Shown: piece after piece, positions 1 to 10,771 of the stretch
Numbering within the stretch: position 1 is the first letter of the stretch
How the letters are laid out: each line of letters begins with the position of its first letter
Origin: Pachyseris speciosa
Lineage: Eukaryota; Cnidaria; Anthozoa; Scleractinia; Pachyseridae
Direction of reading: 5' to 3'
Length of the DNA stretch: 64,000 bases
NCBI GenBank assembly: GCA_016490735.1
Contig: JAEMWC010000968.1
Span: forward strand, 42,501-106,500
Program-made: the position numbers and the translations under genes
The notes under the pieces: model-generated
The model's input: the letters and a program-made list of their open reading frames with translations, nothing else
What the model was told of the DNA's origin: nothing
Databases searched by the model: none

Positions 1-240
1 GCTCTGCTGAAGGGTCGATTTCGAAGATTAAAGTATGTTGATATAGACAAAGTTGATGATATTCCTAAAATAGTCATTGTTGCATGTGTCCTTCATAACA
101 TCAGCTTGTGCAATGAGGATAGCTTTTTGGACTTCATGGATGACCAAGATGATGAGGTGAATGGTTATGAGAGTATTCTTACTCCTAACACCCCAGCAGT
201 TCAGAAGCGTGCAGAAATCATGGAGTATCTGACGCAGTAA
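1..240 (+). pseudogene. Harbinger transposase C-terminal end (unit 1)
   Basis: Reads in frame from position 1 as a transposase C-terminus: a LLKGRFRRLK segment typical of the end of the DDE nuclease region in PIF/Harbinger (HARBI1-like) proteins, a CVLHNI motif, then an acidic stretch ending at a TAA at 238-240. The upstream part lies outside the window. No intact transposase exists here, so this is a non-functional remnant. Confidence 0.8.
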
Positions 241-1300
241 AAAACTCTTGTAACTTGTATATGTTGTCCAGATGGAAATCCATAGTAACATAAGTGATAG
301 CTTGCAAACACAAATTGATTTCTGCCTGTTGTTTTTGCCTCTAAAAACTGTAACAACAAGCAGAAATCTGTCTGCATTAACAGGCTACATACTTGGGTTA
401 TTTTAACAGAACTTTTAATTCCATCTTGTCAGATGATTCAGCTCAAAGTGCAAAAGCAAATGACACTACATCTTTTCATGTGAAAGTGTTCTCTTCCATT
501 TCTGTGTAAGGGCTATTATTTATTTTCTGCTCTGCATTCAGTCTAAGTGAACTAAATTGCACAATTTGATTGGAAAGATGATCCAGATGTTTTCAGTTGG
601 AAGTAAAAAACATAGTATCAACCAAACTGGTTTTGTTTAAATAAGAGACTGACCATTTAATTTTTTGAGTGGGAAGGGGTGTGGATGGGCAATTTTCTTA
701 GCTTAAATTTTTTTCTGTCTTGCATTTGTGCATTTTTTCTCTACTTTTCTTGTGCAAGACTAATTCTTATTATTGTGTTTCGTAATTGACCAATTCCCAC
801 CCTAATCAAAAATTAAGTGGTTCTTCCCTAAGTACATTGCTTGTTTCATTGCCTACATGTATACTGATTAATCCTTGTCTATGGGGTCAGTTATTTTAGC
901 TTGCCATTTCAGTCTTGAATTGGTTACTGTAGCCCTGGAAATTTTCATGAGAGACGGCTAAATACTTGTTGCTAAACAAATTTATCAAATGTCCCGAAAT
1001 GTCCAATGCCGCCTTCATGCATTTCCTCGAGTTCAGTCTCATACAGTCCTTATCGCTTTGGAGGCGTAAACAGGAGATGCACTTACAGGTATGTCAGCCC
1101 TGTATTGTTATCAAAAACACCTTTGGGCAGTTCCCTCAGCTGGTTGGCACCCAAGCTCCTACAAACGAAAAAATAATAAATCAGCTTTCACTTTCTTTGT
1201 TTGATGGCACAGTGATAAATTATTGGCTTAGTAAATCATTAGCAATTTCACAGTCTTTTTTAAATGACTGCCTGTGTGTTAGCTAGACAATAATATTAAT

Positions 1301-1524
1301 TAAGGGAGCTTAAGCACGCGCGTTTTTGAGACGCGGACGGCAACCGGAAGAGAAGATTTCGCATGCTAGGACCGTATTGTCTCCCAGATTTTTATACTGC
1401 TCATCTCTAATGAAGAAAAGACACTTAGCGATGTGAATATGGTTGTATGAGGAAGTTAAAAGCGAAAAGAGCTCACTTCCGGTTACCGTCCGCGTCTAAA
1501 AAACGCGTAAGCTTAAGTTCCCTA
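1301..1524. mobile_element. MITE with about 48-bp terminal inverted repeats (unit 1)
   Basis: The left end GGGAGCTTAAGC and right end GCTTAAGTTCCC begin inverted arms that stay paired for about 48 bp, including gcggacgg(c/t)aaccggaag. The element is about 224 bp and has no coding capacity. The related site at 28.36 kb lacks it (gacaat joins ggttgtc directly), proving it is an insertion. A TTAA lies at the left border but not the right, so the target duplication is unclear. Confidence 0.85.
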
Positions 1525-1901
1525 TTGGTTGTCAGTCGCACTTCTGGTTCCCGTTAGTTTACTAAACAAGGCATATAGTATACGATACGTGGTATAACAA
1601 TCTTAGTTGGCAGAGGATGATAACTCTGAATCTCATAGGATTGTTGCTCTTTTATGTGTATTGCTGTTGCCGTTTTATTTAATTCTACGCGAACTGAAAT
1701 ATAGTACCACGAAAGATAGCTATTGCTTCATGATGTACACTAACAGGGCACCGGCTAACAACTGAACAGCATTTAGGTTGACAGGAAATGTAACCTAGTT
1801 CTGCTTTTCTTGTCAGACCGAACTTTGTATCTCAAGATTACCTGCTTTTGCCATCCTGAGGTTAGTAAAACAAAATTTACTCCCAATCGACAAGTCATGA
1901 A

Positions 1902-2401
1902 ATGTTCTTCACCAACTGTTACTGTGGCTGGCCTGGAAGTGTTCATGACTCTAGAGTGTTACGAAATTCAGACATTTTTGATTCTGCCTCAAACAGGCAT
2001 GACGACTTCTTTCCCAATAATTCACACCTGTTGGGTGATGCTGCTTACCCGCTCAAAACATGGATCATGACCCCATACAAGGACAATGGACATTTGACAG
2101 AACAGCAAAAAACCTACAATTACCTTCATTCCTCAACTAGAATGGTGATTGACGAGCATTTGCTCTGCTGAAGGGTCGATTTCGAAGATTAAAGTATGTT
2201 GATATAGACAAAGTTGATGATATTCCTAAAATAGTCATTGTTGCATGTGTCCTTCATAACATCAGCTTGTGCAATGAGGATAGCTTTTTGGACTTCATGG
2301 ATGACCAAGATGATGAGGTGAATGGTTATGAGAGTATTCTTACTCCTAACACCCCAGCAGTTCAGAAGCGTGCAGAAATCATGGAGTATCTGACGCAGTA
2401 A
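1902..2401 (+). pseudogene. Harbinger (HARBI1-like) transposase 3' fragment, frameshifted (unit 2)
   Basis: The fragment starts abruptly with MFFTNCYCGWPGSVHDSRVL, which contains the HD of the catalytic core, then a LGDAAYPL block with the second catalytic Asp, then WIMTPYKDNG. The frame breaks near 2151: the expected third acidic residue region before LLKGRF is disrupted by loss of one base, and the C-terminus resumes in another frame to a TAA at 2399-2401. It covers about 165 codons, roughly the last half of a transposase. PIF/Harbinger nucleases belong to the DDE_Tnp_4 type. The same lesion occurs in the next unit, so it predates the tandem amplification. Confidence 0.82.
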
Positions 2402-3460
2402 AAAACTCTTGTAACTTGTATATGTTGTCCAGATGGAAATCCATAGTAACATAAGTGATAGCTTGCAAACACAAATTGATTTCTGCCTGTTGTTTTTGCC
2501 TCTAAAAACTGTAACAACAAGCAGAAATCTGTCTGCATTAACAGGCTACATACTTGGGTTATTTTAACAGAACTTTTAATTCCATCTTGTCAGATGATTC
2601 AGCTCAAAGTGCAAAAGCAAATGACACTACATCTTTTCATGTGAAAGTGTTCTCTTCCATTTCTGTGTAAGGGCTATTATTTATTTTCTGCTCTGCATTC
2701 AGTCTAAGTGAACTAAATTGCACAATTTGATTGGAAAGATGATCCAGATGTTTTCAGTTGGAAGTAAAAAACATAGTATCAACCAAACTGGTTTTGTTTA
2801 AATAAGAGACTGACCATTTAATTTTTTGAGTGGGAAGGGGTGTGGATGGGCAATTTTCTTAGCTTAAATTTTTTCTGTCTTGCATTTGTGCATTTTTTCT
2901 CTACTTTTCTTGTGCAAGACTAATTCTTATTATTGTGTTTCGTAATTGACCAATTCCCACCCTAATCAAAAATTAAGTGGTTCTTCCCTAAGTACATTGC
3001 TTGTTTCATTGCCTACATGTATACTGATTAATCCTTGTCTATGGGGTCAGTTATTTTAGCTTGCCATTTCAGTCTTGAATTGGTTACTGTAGCCCTGGAA
3101 ATTTTCATGAGAGACGGCTAAATACTTGTTGCTAAACAAATTTATCAAATGTCCCGAAATGTCCAATGCCGCCTTCATGCATTTCCTCGAGTTCAGTCTC
3201 ATACAGTCCTTATCGCTTTGGAGGCGTAAACAGGAGATGCACTTACAGGTTTGTCAGCCCTGTATTGTTATCAAAAACACCTTTGGGCAGTTCCCTCAGC
3301 TGGTTGGCACCCAAGCTCCTACAAACGAAAAAATAATAAATCAGCTTTCACTTTCTTTGTTTGATGGCACAGTGATAAATTATTGGCTTAGTAAATCATT
3401 AGCAATTTCACAGTCTTTTTTAAATGACTGCCTGTGTGTTAGCTAGACAATAATATTAAT

Positions 3461-3684
3461 TAAGGGAGCTTAAGCACGCGCGTTTTTGAGACGCGGACGG
3501 CAACCGGAAGAGAAGATTTCGCATGCTAGGACCGTATTGTCTCCCAGATTTTTATACTGCTCATCTCTAATGAAGAAAAGACACTTAGCGATGTGAATAT
3601 GGTTGTATGAGGAAGTTAAAAGCGAAAAGAGCTCACTTCCGGTTACCGTCCGCGTCTAAAAAACGCGTAAGCTTAAGTTCCCTA
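3461..3684. mobile_element. MITE with about 48-bp terminal inverted repeats (unit 2)
   Basis: Copy of the 1301-1524 element, carried along by tandem duplication and not by a new insertion. Confidence 0.85.
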
Positions 3685-4061
3685 TTGGTTGTCAGTCGCA
3701 CTTCTGGTTCCCGTTAGTTTACTAAACAAGGCATATAGTATACGATACGTGGTATAACAATCTTAGTTGGCAGAGGATGATAACTCTGAATCTCATAGGA
3801 TTGTTGCTCTTTTATGTGTATTGCTGTTGCCGTTTTATTTAATTCTACGCGAACTGAAATATAGTACCACGAAAGATAGCTATTGCTTCATGATGTACAC
3901 TAACAGGGCACCGGCTAACAACTGAACAGCATTTAGGTTGACAGGGAATGTAACCTAGTTCTGCTTTTCTTGTCAGACCGAACTTTGTATCTCAAGATTA
4001 CCTGCTTTTGCCATCCTGAGGTTAGTAAAACAAAATTTACTCCCAATCGACAAGTCATGAA

Positions 4062-4561
4062 ATGTTCTTCACCAACTGTTACTGTGGCTGGCCTGGAAGT
4101 GTTCATGACTCTAGAGTGTTACGAAATTCAGACATTTTTGATTCTGCCTCAAACAGGCATGACGACTTCTTTCCCAATAATTCACACCTGTTGGGTGATG
4201 CTGCTTACCCGCTCAAAACATGGATCATGACCCCATACAAGGACAATGGACATTTGACAGAACAGCAAAAAACCTACAATTACCTTCATTCCTCAACTAG
4301 AATGGTGATTGACGAGCATTTGCTCTGCTGAAGGGTCGATTTCGAAGATTAAAGTATGTTGATATAGACAAAGTTGATGATATTCCTAAAATAGTCATTG
4401 TTGCATGTGTCCTTCATAACATCAGCTTGTGCAATGAGGATAGCTTTTTGGACTTCATGGATGACCAAGATGATGAGGTGAATGGTTATGAGAGTATTCT
4501 TACTCCTAACACCCCAGCAGTTCAGAAGCGTGCAGAAATCATGGAGTATCTGACGCAGTAA
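4062..4561 (+). pseudogene. Harbinger transposase 3' fragment, frameshifted (unit 3)
   Basis: Same fragment and same one-base frame break (near 4311) as in unit 2, with the stop at 4559-4561. The shared lesion shows that the units were amplified from one broken template and are not independent insertions. Confidence 0.82.
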
Positions 4562-5621
4562 AAAACTCTTGTAACTTGTATATGTTGTCCAGATGGAAAT
4601 CCATAGTAACATAAGTGATAGCTTGCAAACACAAATTGATTTCTGCCTGTTGTTTTTGCCTCTAAAAACTGTAACAACAAGCAGAAATCTGTCTGCATTA
4701 ACAGGCTACATACTTGGGTTATTTTAACAGAACTTTTAATTCCATCTTGTCAGATGATTCAGCTCAAAGTGCAAAAGCAAATGACACTACATCTTTTCAT
4801 GTGAAAGTGTTCTCTTCCATTTCTGTGTAAGGGCTATTATTTATTTTCTGCTCTGCATTCAGTCTAAGTGAACTAAATTGCACAATTTGATTGGAAAGAT
4901 GATCCAGATGTTTTCAGTTGGAAGTAAGAAACATAGTATCAACCAAACTGGTTTTGTTTAAATACGAGACTGACCATTTAATTTTTTGAGTGGGAAGGGG
5001 TGTGGATGGGCAATTTTCTTAGCTTAAATTTTTTTCTGTCTTGCATTTGTGCATTTTTTCTCTACTTTTCTTGTGCAAGACTAATTCTTATTATTGTGTT
5101 TCGTAATTGACCAATTCCCACCCTAATCAAAAATTAAGTGGTTCTTCCCTAAGTACATTGCTTGTTTCATTGCCTACATGTATACTGATTAATCCTTGTC
5201 TATGGGGTCAGTTATTTTAGCTTGCCATTTCAGTCTTGAATTGGTTACTGTAGCCCTGGAAATTTTCATGAGAGACGGCTAAATACTTGTTGCTAAACAA
5301 ATTTATCAAATGTCCCGAAATGTCCAATGCCGCCTTCATGCATTTCCTCGAGTTCAGTCTCATACAGTCCTTATCGCTTTGGAGGCGTAAACAGGAGATG
5401 CACTTACAGGTATGTCAGCCCTGTATTGTTATCAAAAACACCTTTGGGCAGTTCCCTCAGCTGGTTGGCACCCAAGCTCCTACAAACGAAAAAATAATAA
5501 ATCAGCTTTCACTTTCTTTGTTTGATGGCACAGTGATAAATTATTGGCTTAGTAAATCATTAGCAATTTCACAGTCTTTTTTAAATGACTGCCTGTGTGT
5601 TAGCTAGACAATAATATTAAT

Positions 5622-5845
5622 TAAGGGAGCTTAAGCACGCGCGTTTTTGAGACGCGGACGGCAACCGGAAGAGAAGATTTCGCATGCTAGGACCGTATTG
5701 TCTCCCAGATTTTTATACTGCTCATCTCTAATGAAGAAAAGACACTTAGCGATGTGAATATGGTTGTATGAGGAAGTTAAAAGCGAAAAGAGCTCACTTC
5801 CGGTTACCGTCCGCGTCTAAAAAACGCGTAAGCTTAAGTTCCCTA
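5622..5845. mobile_element. MITE with about 48-bp terminal inverted repeats (unit 3)
   Basis: Third copy of the 1301-1524 element, again inherited with the tandem unit. Confidence 0.85.
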
Positions 5846-6218
5846 TTGGTTGTCAGTCGCACTTCTGGTTCCCGTTAGTTTACTAAACAAGGCATATAGT
5901 ATACGATACGTGGTATAACAATCTTAGTTGGCAGAGGATGATAACTCTGAATCTCATAGGATTGTTGCTCTTTTATGTGTATTGCTGTTGCCGTTTTATT
6001 TAATTCTACGCGAACTGAAATATAGTACCACGAAAGATAGCTATTGCTTCATGATGTACACTAACAGGGCACCGGCTAACAACTGAACAGCATTTAGGTT
6101 GACAGGGAATGTAACCTAGTTCTGCTTTTCTTGTCAGACCGAACTTTGTATCTCAAGATTACCTGCTTTTGCCATCCTGAGGTTAGTAAAACAAAATTTA
6201 CTCCCAATCGACAAGTCA

Positions 6219-6332
6219 ATACAACAACTAATCGCAATTTAAGGTGGTCTTATACAATAGAAAATGAACCCGTGACCTCACGATACCGGTAGTGGGAAAT
6301 GTTGGCGAGAAACGTGGTCAAGTAAACAATAT
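6219..6332. other. Resumed dispersed repeat, then unassigned sequence
   Basis: 6219-6262 matches 28737-28782 with substitutions (aggtggtcttatacaatag shared). The remainder up to the foldback MITE shows nothing recognisable. Confidence 0.5.
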
Positions 6333-6474
6333 ACACTTAACGTATGGTCCCGAGGGAAACAGTTAGTTTTGTTTTCCCGAGAGTCCTGATGTTTCCCGAG
6401 ACGTGGTCGAGGAAAAATCATGACTCGAGGGAAAACAAAACTAACTAGTTTCCCGAGGGACCATATATTAAGTG
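6333..6474. mobile_element. Short foldback MITE-like element
   Basis: The left arm acttaacgtatggtcccgag with gggaaacagttagttttgtt is mirrored by aacaaaactaactagtttcc and gggaccatatattaagt on the right. Arms are about 45 bp around a loop that repeats cccgag and cgtggtcgagg motifs. No ORF. Family unknown. Confidence 0.6.
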
Positions 6475-6964
6475 CTTTGTTATATACCGAGACTTTCCCT
6501 TCAACAATCACAGCAAAATGAACTGACAAACAAAGACGGCACTACACGAACACGTCTTTATGTATAATTTACAAATGTTTAAAAGCACCTGAAAAAGTAG
6601 AATATGCCTTTCTTGTATTTTACGAATCTTTTCCTCCTATTGGATGCTGAATTTCGTCGGCTGATACTCGAGAAAAACGTTTTCATTTAGTCTCAAGTTC
6701 CATAGCTTTTGCATTATCGTTGGTTTAACTGAAAACTGGCAGTGTTCTCAGGTCCGCCCTCGTCAATCAAGCTGACGTGAGCACGTGCTGAAGATCATGC
6801 CACTTTTTAGTCATGCACTAATCACATGCTGTTGTATCCGGCGCGTGGGCAACAACTGCGGAATTGTATCCCGGTCGGGATACATTTCAATTTGGTCAGG
6901 GGCACGTGACCAAGAATCAACCAATCCCAGTGCTCGTTATGTTGAGTGAAAGTCTAGGTATATG
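6475..6964. other. Noncoding, unassigned
   Basis: AT-rich noncoding sequence with several CACGTG-type palindromes (near 6785 and 6902) and a short palindrome atcccggtcgggat near 6870. No ORF or RNA gene supported. Confidence 0.4.
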
Positions 6965-8516
6965 ACAATGGTTGTTGTCTACTGAACTTTAAGTAATAAC
7001 ACAATCGGTGACGCTGCCTCAAATCATTTTTTCAATCCCTCTCTGGTGACCAAACCGAGTTCGTGTCCTTCAGAAAAGGAAACGAAAGTTTATACGGAAA
7101 ACTGGTATTTTGTCTCTGATATCCCACCACTTAAAAAGGATGCCTTTATTTGGTTCTAAATCCTAGAATAAACAGTAAGGAAAAAAGCCACTTCTTAAAT
7201 TGACACAGATTTGTACTCAAAAGCGAAACTTAAGACTGGAAACGCAGCGACAAAGTAATTTGTTCAGGCCCTAAAATAGTCTCAAACCATTTCACGCCTC
7301 TCAGTTGTTCTACAAAAAAGCGCCGGAAACTTAAGGAATGTTTTTTTTTTTTGACTGAAAGATCTTAAAAAGTAAAAAAACCGAACGTTTTCTGCACTAA
7401 GCCATCTTCAGGATCAAGATAGAAGCAGCACAGTAAAGTGCCCAGAAATGACCAAATTTTAAATATATGTTATAACACCGAATTCGGTCAATCATCATGA
7501 GCCAGACTGTTTGGGACACTTGCGCAAAACAATCACGCTAAAGAATAAATCTGGGACTAACACCACTTTTCCCTAACCCTCCTAAAAATATAAATGTAAT
7601 GTTGATCCACTGAAGCATTTGGCGATGTACAATGGTTTCATTCGCTATAAACATTCTCCAGTGGGAGGAAGGGGGAGGGGGGTACAAATATAAAGAAACT
7701 TTAAATGGGTAATTGCGTATGACCATATTTAGACAAAGGTGTATTCTGTGTGCGAATTTGGCAAAAAGTCCCTTGGCAAAAAGTCCCTTGGCCATGCCAA
7801 AGCATGGATGGATGGATGGATGGATGAATGGATGGAAAACTTTATTTCATCACGGTAGTTTTGTTCAAAAATTTACAATTCTTGTTCGTCACAAGAGCCG
7901 TGCATCTAGGTAATAATAATAATAATAATTTAGAACTTATATAGCGCATTTTCCATGTGTATATGATCAAATGCGCTTTACAAGCAGATGAAATTGGAAT
8001 TTGGAAATGTTGGTTTTCGTGGAGAGGGGAAAACCGGAGAACCCGGAGAAAAACCTCTCGGAGAAGAGAAGAGAACCAACAACAAACTCAACCCACATAT
8101 GACGCCGAGTCCGGGAATCGAACCCGGGCCACATTGGTGGAAGGCGAGTGCTATCACCACTGCGCCATCCCTGCTCCCCAGGCAAAGGTAAAATACAGCT
8201 AAAATAAAATCAATGTTTAATTTATACAATAGTAAAAACGGATGGATGGATGGATCAGTTACGCCTAAAGTTGCGATTATTTAGTTCAAGCTATTCCAAT
8301 TCGATCGTTCTTTCGTTCGTTTCTGCTTGCGTTTATGCATGCTTGTGGACTCGAGGTTGGTTAAAGGCGCTTTCAAGCACCCTGAAAAGCTTTCCTTCCC
8401 ATCCTGAACTGGCTTCACTCACTGACCGTGACTGGACACAAACGTATGTAAACGAGGCTTAATATTTAGCCTTAGCAACATTCAGGTATCAGGTGCGTTG
8501 AAAGGTGTCTCCAAAA
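6965..8516. repeat. Dispersed repeat, copy A
   Basis: Diverged but collinear with 30905-32370: gttgttgtctactgaa, aagtaataacacaatcggtgacg, gccggaaacttaaggaat and the final gaaaggtgtctccaaaaataag are shared. Copy A holds a SINE (7912-8177) absent from copy B, while copy B has about 160 extra bp (31353-31515). Both contain GGAT-type microsatellites (7802-7835, 8239-8254). No coding capacity seen; family unknown. Confidence 0.75.
7912..8177 (-). mobile_element. tRNA-derived SINE with (ATT)n tail
   Basis: Read on the minus strand, the head contains an A-box-like GGCGCAGTGGTGATAGC and a B box GGTTCGATTCCCGGACTCGG, followed by a conserved body (accgg, ctctccgag, agcgcattttgatcatatac) and a (TTA)n tail at 7912-7929. 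The same family occurs at 37266 (plus) and 51.1 kb (minus). The absence of tRNA folding beyond the promoter boxes and the long body make it a SINE, not a tRNA gene. Confidence 0.85.
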
Positions 8517-9215
8517 ATAAGATCACAATTTATTGAACATATGATATAAATTGCAGTTCATCAACAACTCTTTTTCTATTGTGAGCTTGGAGCTTTGCTG
8601 AAACACCCAATCACTGACCTCATATTGACCTCACGTCAGAATCCTAAAGTCATCCAATCAGAAGGAACCTTGTCATCTAAATACATGCTTGCAAAATTTG
8701 ATTACTGTCTTTTTTCGTTCCCACGCGAGATAAACAAATAGTCCAGCCAGCAATATTTTTTAGAAATATTCTCTGCTCCCTTCCCTCCCACCCAAAGCTT
8801 TTGCTCACTCATTTTATTTTATTTATCGTTATTCTTATTCTTGTTATTTGCTAATAACAATACAATTTGCTAAGTGGAACCCTCCAACATCTGAGATAGT
8901 GTTATCAAGAACCCAATAGTACACTTATGTTGGGTCTTGCATTTGGATTCTGTGCAGCAACCTAAGAGATAAAGTGAGATATCTGCATTGATTCTAATAA
9001 GTAAGGTATTCGCTGGATGCAGCAGTAGTGTAGTAATCTAAGAGAAACTGCGTATTTCTTTAAGGTTGCGTTGTGTACACTTGACTTTACTTAATTTTGT
9101 TTGCGAACAATACACATTAGGACTTATGATTGCTTCAATGAACAAATTCTAAATAAGAACAATACTTTAGGTACTAATGAGATACAAAAAAAAGAAACTA
9201 AAGGGAAATAACAAT

Positions 9216-9260
<45 letters not shown>

Positions 9261-9950
9261 GCTATTAACAATATGTATCATTCAGGTTCCGAACTGGAGG
9301 CTGGTTAAGTTATGTCACTGGTTTTTGATGAAACTAAGAAATACTAGATTTAAGTTCTTCATCTATCACTCTTTATATACATGTACATTATTATAAATGA
9401 TTTCTTAGTTACACTACTATGCATGATTCTTTATATGGGTTACTATTCCAATGAACATTCACTGGTTCATCAGTTCCAGTGTAGTACTGGCTATGTATTT
9501 TTTGATTTTTGAATTATTAGTTTCGTTTATAGAGTTCCGTTCTATGTAAGTAATGTTTAAGCTGGCCAAATAAACACGGGAATGGGGATGAAGTGCTCCT
9601 CTCGTCACACTCCTGCCCCCATAGACTCGATTTCCGGAGGTCCAACTCCCTCCGTCTCTACCCCCTGGAGTTAGGTTAGTGGAGGCCCACTCCCTCCAAT
9701 CAGAGAGGAGGCCCATTACTCCCTCCTCTCTACCCAGGTATGCTCACAGTGGCCCTGAGAGAAGGCCCACTCCCTCCTCTTTATCCACTGTGTGCATCCC
9801 CTTGGGCTGTAGGTTTTGTTTTTCTTCACACTCCAGGGGCTCATGGGGCTAAATCATTAATTGAGCACCTTGTCACCCACTTCCCCATTTTCAGCCACAC
9901 AAAGTTGTCGTTGTCCTTATTTTAAGAGGAAACAAGGGAAAGTTGATTAA
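8517..9950. other. Extra 1.43-kb block relative to copy B; no gene
   Basis: In copy B, ccaaaaataag runs directly into tgtctcgcaaaac (32365). In copy A these are separated by 8517-9950. The block holds a (TAA)n microsatellite (9217-9259) and a low-complexity stretch of ccactccctcc motifs (9600-9780). Clear target duplications or inverted ends are not visible, so insertion in A versus deletion in B is undecided. Confidence 0.55.
9217..9259. repeat. (TAA)n microsatellite
   Basis: About 14 uninterrupted TAA repeats. Confidence 0.95.
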
Positions 9951-10465
9951 TGTCTCGCAAAACATTTTGGCAAATTTCACAGATCGCGCAGCTTGTATCG
10001 AAATTCTGCGCGAAGCAGTATCACATCCGGTCTTTTCAATAAAAATTATGCCGACACATTCCTAGTACTTAGCGCATTCCTCTGATATACCGCAGAATAA
10101 CGGCTCACAAACCGCCAAAAGGCCACTAGCCGCTCAGTTCAACCGCGAGTCTTCGACAGAAAAACGCCTTTCTGTTTTAACGCGGGATGTTTGAAAACGA
10201 TGCAATAGTTACACGAGGTTATGCGCGTGCATAGAGTTTATCAAAGAGCTACGCTACAGATGTACAATGAAAGGTCAAGTAAGTGAAACTGTTGTGAAAT
10301 TTATCGAGCTATTCGTGACAGTGCGTTTTAAGTAATGGTTCGCAATCTGATTAATTCAAGGCGCTGATTTCCCGGTGATATTACACTAGGTCCGAGCGTA
10401 CATAGTCAGTTTTAAAATATCTAATGTATCATTTCCTTCTGTATTTGGCTTCCGTTTAGGGAAGA
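9951..10465. other. End of dispersed repeat A, then unassigned flank
   Basis: 9951-10018 matches 32367-32432 (tctcgcaaaacatttnggcaaatttcac). The rest, up to the retrotransposon target site, shows no gene. Confidence 0.5.
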
Positions 10466-10470
10466 GGCAG

Positions 10471-10618
10471 TGTAGTATTGCTAATGCGCCACCGAGGCTA
10501 ATAGTCTTGTCAAACGTGAGCACTACTTCGTTCGCCCGCTACACTACAGAAACACTACTTCGACTACTCACATGACCCCAGACTTCCCGCGCTGGGGAAG
10601 TCCCGGATGTACACTACA
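10471..10618 (-). repeat. 3' LTR of the gypsy element
   Basis: 148 bp, TG...CA termini, preceded by target duplication GGCAG (10466-10470). It differs from 14851-14998 only near 10567 (actactc versus actagtc). Very short for a gypsy LTR. Confidence 0.95.
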
Positions 10619-10636
10619 TCCCTCCCTCTCTTCACT
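10619..10636 (-). promoter_or_regulatory. Polypurine tract
   Basis: Directly inside the 3' LTR, the minus strand reads GAAGAGAGGGAGGGA, the expected plus-strand primer for reverse transcription. Confidence 0.85.
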
Positions 10637-10771
10637 TGCAAAGTCTCACTACTACTAAGTAACATGAAAATGTCAACAGTGTCTTTTAAAGGTACAACTG
10701 ATACAAATTAACACTTCCGTAGGCACAGCCTTATCAAAGCTGCCACTGTCATAGCAAAGTAACTGTCCCCC

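Larger units (their letters stand above)
1..1897. repeat. Tandem unit 1 (partial) of a 2.16-kb array
   Basis: First of three head-to-tail copies, cut by the left window edge. It opens inside the 3' part of a Harbinger transposase, followed by about 700 bp of AT-rich sequence, then a dispersed repeat (from about 930) that is also present at 28.0 kb and carries a MITE at 1301-1524. It differs from the other copies by isolated substitutions, for example near 1090 (ggtatg versus ggtttg in unit 2) and 1785 (caggaaatg versus cagggaatg). The array probably continues to the left. Confidence 0.93.
1898..4057. repeat. Tandem unit 2 of the 2.16-kb array
   Basis: Complete 2,160-bp unit. The boundary is placed where unit 3 leaves the repeat (6218/6219) and resumes the sequence seen at the 28-kb relative. 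It starts with the Harbinger transposase fragment and ends with the dispersed repeat. It is nearly identical to its neighbours, with a one-T deletion in a T run near 2868. High identity means recent or homogenised duplication; a false assembly duplication is the main alternative. Confidence 0.93.
4058..6218. repeat. Tandem unit 3 of the 2.16-kb array
   Basis: Complete 2,161-bp unit. Private differences include agtaagaaac near 4925 and aatacgaga near 4962. After 6218 the sequence becomes atacaacaactaatcgcaat and continues as a diverged match to 28737-28782, so the array sits inside an older copy of the 28-kb dispersed repeat. Confidence 0.93.

Noticed and set aside
966..1286. 106-codon ORF repeated in the tandem units
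   Set aside because: Identical because the units are duplicated. The diverged 28-kb copy has frameshifts and no conserved protein, so it is chance coding.
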